DNA of 33,822 nucleotides from Christensenella sp. UBA3700. Its GTDB lineage: Bacteria > Bacillota > Clostridia > Christensenellales > UBA3700. Each line of letters opens with the position of its first letter. Positions within the stretch are counted from its first letter, which is position 1. Position numbers and translations under genes: made by a program. The notes beneath the pieces are model-generated. The model searched no databases, was not told the DNA's origin, and saw nothing but the letters and a program-made list of their open reading frames with translations. Of the stretch, positions 31,720 through 33,822 are shown one piece after another. The stretch is taken from positions 1 to 33,822 of the forward strand of contig DFIJ01000035.1 in the NCBI GenBank assembly GCA_002372775.1. Reading direction: 5' to 3'.

Positions 31720-32375
31720 TGATAATAGTTAAACATGTGAAGGCTGGAGATTTCTCATATGTATCTCACCTAGATACAATGGATGTTTTGCACCGCGTTT
31801 TAAAAAGAGCAAAGATAGATGTTAATTATTCTCAAGGATTTGTAAAGCATATGCTAACATATGCAACAACTCCAATTCCTCTTGGAGCTCAATCTATTGC
31901 AGATTACTATGCTGTTGATTGCAATAATATCACTCCACAAGATTTCATGGAAAGATTTAATGCAAATGTTCCAGAGGGGTTAAAAGCAATCAGTGCAGTT
32001 CAAAAACAAAAGAATCCAAATCTTGCTGGAAACGTAATAGCAAGTGATTATAGAATTAAGTGTAACAATATTCTTCCTGTTGAAATTGAGGATATAAAGG
32101 AAAAAGAAGAATATACTATAGATCTAGTTAAAAAAGGTGAGATTTACCAAAAAGATATAAGACCTATGCTTTTCGATATCTTTGTAGATGGAAGAGATTT
32201 ATGGGTAAGATGTGCAAGTGGTAATGTTAATTTAAGAATAGATTCGCTTGTAAAGCATTTAATAAAAGAGTATAAAATTGAAACAACAGTAAATGATATT
32301 ACTCGTTTAAATCAATTGGTAAAGATGGACGATAAATTAGTTGGAGTAGACGATTTCTTAAACACATTACAATGA
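31716..32375 (+). CDS. TIGR03936/DUF2344 radical SAM-linked protein
   Basis: A 219-residue cytoplasmic protein of the family always found with the preceding radical SAM protein (in some bacteria the two are fused). The opening VKHVKAGDFSYVSHLDTMDVLHRVLKRA and the INYSQGF-like VNYSQGFVKHMLTYATTPIPLGAQS are diagnostic. An ATG at 31704 also reads in frame but directly touches AGGAGG (31698-31703), too close for initiation; ATG 31716 overlaps the upstream TGA and is preferred. Function is unknown, presumably helping its partner act on RNA or ribosomes (inference from the rng context). Confidence 0.9.
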   Translation: MMIIVKHVKAGDFSYVSHLDTMDVLHRVLKRAKIDVNYSQGFVKHMLTYATTPIPLGAQSIADYYAVDCNNITPQDFMERFNANVPEGLKAISAVQKQKNPNLAGNVIASDYRIKCNNILPVEIEDIKEKEEYTIDLVKKGEIYQKDIRPMLFDIFVDGRDLWVRCASGNVNLRIDSLVKHLIKEYKIETTVNDITRLNQLVKMDDKLVGVDDFLNTLQ

Positions 32376-33822
32376 AGAAGATAATTATTTCATACAGAAC
32401 ATCATATACAAGAGTATGCATTATCGAGGATGGAAAGCTCGTAGAATTTTGGGTTGAAAAAGAAAGCAAGGAAAGACTTGTAGGTAACTTCTATAAAGGC
32501 AAAGTAATGAATGTTATTAAGGGCATGGATTCAGCCTTTGTTAATATTGGTCTAGATAGAAATGCATTCTTATATGCTGGCGATATGCTAGGATGTGAAG
32601 ATACAGATATTCAAATCTCAAAATTAAATGTAAAGCCTGGCGATGAGATTTTAGTTCAAGTCGTTAAGGACGAGTTTAGTACTAAAGGAGCTAAGATATC
32701 TATGAACGTATCTTTGGCTGCTCGTGGTCTTATTTTAATGCCAAATGTGGATTATGTATGTGCTTCTAAGAAATTACCAGATGATGAAAAGAAAGAAAAA
32801 CTTGTTAACTATATTGAGAGTATAAGAAAACCAGGCCATGGTTATATCTTAAGAACTCAATCTGTAGATTGCTCTGAAGAAGAATTATTACAAGAAGCTA
32901 ATGAACTTGAAGAAAGATGGAAGAACATTCAAAAGAAATATGCTGAATCTAAAGCACCAGCTTTGGTATATAAAGACGATTCTTTAGCTGTTAGAGCAGT
33001 TAGAGATATGCTAAGAGAGGATGTTGAAGAAGTTATTGTAGATAATAAGAAAGTCTATGAGGAATTAAGAGAAGCATTCCCATATATATGTAAGAAGACT
33101 CCAGACTTAATTAAGTTATATTCAAATACTGAAGATATCCTATATGCTTATCATTTAACATCACAAATAGACAGCTTGCTTGAAAGAAAGGTTATGTTAT
33201 CTAATGGTGCAAATCTAATCATAGATAGAACAGAAGCCTTAACTGTTATTGATGTTAATACAGGAAAATACATTGGCCAAAAGCAACTTAGCGAAACATT
33301 ATTTGAAACAAATATAATTGCAGCAAAGGAAATTGCTAGGCAATTAAGATTAAGAAATATTGGCGGTATTATTGTTGTAGACTTCATCGATATGGAAGAT
33401 GAAGAGCAAATTAATAAGTTAATGGAAGTGTTAAGAGAAGAACTTTCAAAAGACAGAATTAGAGCAACTGCTATAGATATGACATCTTTAGGTCTTGTAG
33501 AAATCACAAGAAAGAAAACAAGATCTATGCTTGATGAAGTATTATTACAACCTTGTCCATATTGCCATGGCAGTGGAAGTGTATATAGCGAAGAATATAT
33601 TACAGGCAAGATTAAACAAGATTTAAATATATTATTTAAAAATCCTAAGAATTCAACAGTTATTGTTACAGTATCTACATCTGTATTCAATAAGGTGTTC
33701 TCATATAAATTATTTGAAAAAGAGTGTTTAAATGAATGGAAGGATAGAAGAATTTATTTAGTTCCAGATGAGTCAAAGCATATAGAAAAATATGACATAA
33801 AGACTTGTTATGAATCTATTAT
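32372..33822 (+). CDS. rng: ribonuclease G/E, 3' end cut by window edge
   Basis: A partial gene open from ATG 32372 to the window end (483 complete codons). It starts MKKIIISYRTSYTRVCIIEDG, with an S1 RNA-binding domain at about 37-120 (GNFYKGKVMNVIKGMDSAFVNIG is the S1 entry). The catalytic DNase I-like part shows D294 in TVIDVNTG and D337 in VVDFIDM, the two metal-binding Asp of RNase E/G. The zinc-link is CPYC (C395, C398) in LLQPCPYCHGSG. It cleaves single-stranded RNA, maturing rRNA and starting mRNA decay. The length already equals E. coli RNase G, so few residues should be missing. The start overlaps the previous stop (ATGA). In related genomes rplU and rpmA follow. Confidence 0.95.
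   Translation, partial: MKKIIISYRTSYTRVCIIEDGKLVEFWVEKESKERLVGNFYKGKVMNVIKGMDSAFVNIGLDRNAFLYAGDMLGCEDTDIQISKLNVKPGDEILVQVVKDEFSTKGAKISMNVSLAARGLILMPNVDYVCASKKLPDDEKKEKLVNYIESIRKPGHGYILRTQSVDCSEEELLQEANELEERWKNIQKKYAESKAPALVYKDDSLAVRAVRDMLREDVEEVIVDNKKVYEELREAFPYICKKTPDLIKLYSNTEDILYAYHLTSQIDSLLERKVMLSNGANLIIDRTEALTVIDVNTGKYIGQKQLSETLFETNIIAAKEIARQLRLRNIGGIIVVDFIDMEDEEQINKLMEVLREELSKDRIRATAIDMTSLGLVEITRKKTRSMLDEVLLQPCPYCHGSGSVYSEEYITGKIKQDLNILFKNPKNSTVIVTVSTSVFNKVFSYKLFEKECLNEWKDRRIYLVPDESKHIEKYDIKTCYESI

Noticed and set aside
33151..33690. 179-codon minus-strand frame opposite RNase G
   Set aside because: It lies over the conserved catalytic and zinc-link region of RNase G and is a shadow frame.
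1..33822. CRISPR arrays, insertion sequences, prophage genes, tRNA and rRNA genes
   Set aside because: No regularly spaced direct repeats, transposase or integrase motifs, or tRNA/rRNA-like sequence were seen.

Overview
The window is AT-rich (roughly one third G+C by eye), compact and almost entirely plus-strand, with many AGA arginine codons, AGGAGG-type ribosome sites and TGaTATAAT-type sigma-A promoters. Together with an oxygen-sensitive 2-hydroxyacyl-CoA dehydratase family, an Agr-type two-component system, MreB/Maf and RNase G, this points to an anaerobic low-GC Bacillota, most likely an uncultured gut Clostridia lineage (inference; no rRNA or tRNA gene is present to confirm it).

Layout. 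59-487 is a small membrane-anchored protein, followed by a spacer with a perfect 18-bp inverted repeat. 765-8989 is a tight seven-gene block: LytTR response regulator, AgrC-like kinase, a release-factor-like GGQ protein, an SF1 helicase, a coiled-coil protein, a one-pass protein with a repetitive outer region and a 73-residue membrane protein. No AgrB/AgrD is seen. This is the best candidate for an undescribed system. 9031-12503 encodes a heterodimeric ABC exporter with one degenerate ATP site. 12504-15044 (minus) is a secreted, C-terminally anchored protein of four composite repeats. It diverges from an XRE regulator (15227-15535) across a control region with three near-identical operators, one lying exactly in the spacer of a consensus promoter for the surface gene.

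15626-19283 is a metabolic cluster: two 2-hydroxyacyl-CoA dehydratase-type subunits, an unlisted 55-residue membrane protein and a protein resembling part of the acetyl-CoA synthase beta subunit. After a structured 247-base spacer come a condensation-domain-like acyltransferase and a low-molecular-weight phosphatase (19531-21284), then a Ppx/GppA-HD phosphatase (21405-22919). 23053-26147 is Sel1-repeat protein, Maf and MreB-like protein, overlapping or abutting. 26184-27644 is a GPH sugar symporter and 27746-28897 a DUF2804 protein under a palindromic promoter.

29022-33822 is a ROK kinase (probably leaderless), two radical-SAM family proteins (TIGR03960 and TIGR03936/DUF2344 type) and RNase G, the last cut by the window edge. 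These last three overlap by ATGA and form a conserved housekeeping operon that elsewhere leads into rplU-rpmA. I saw no rRNA, tRNA, CRISPR array, transposase or phage gene.
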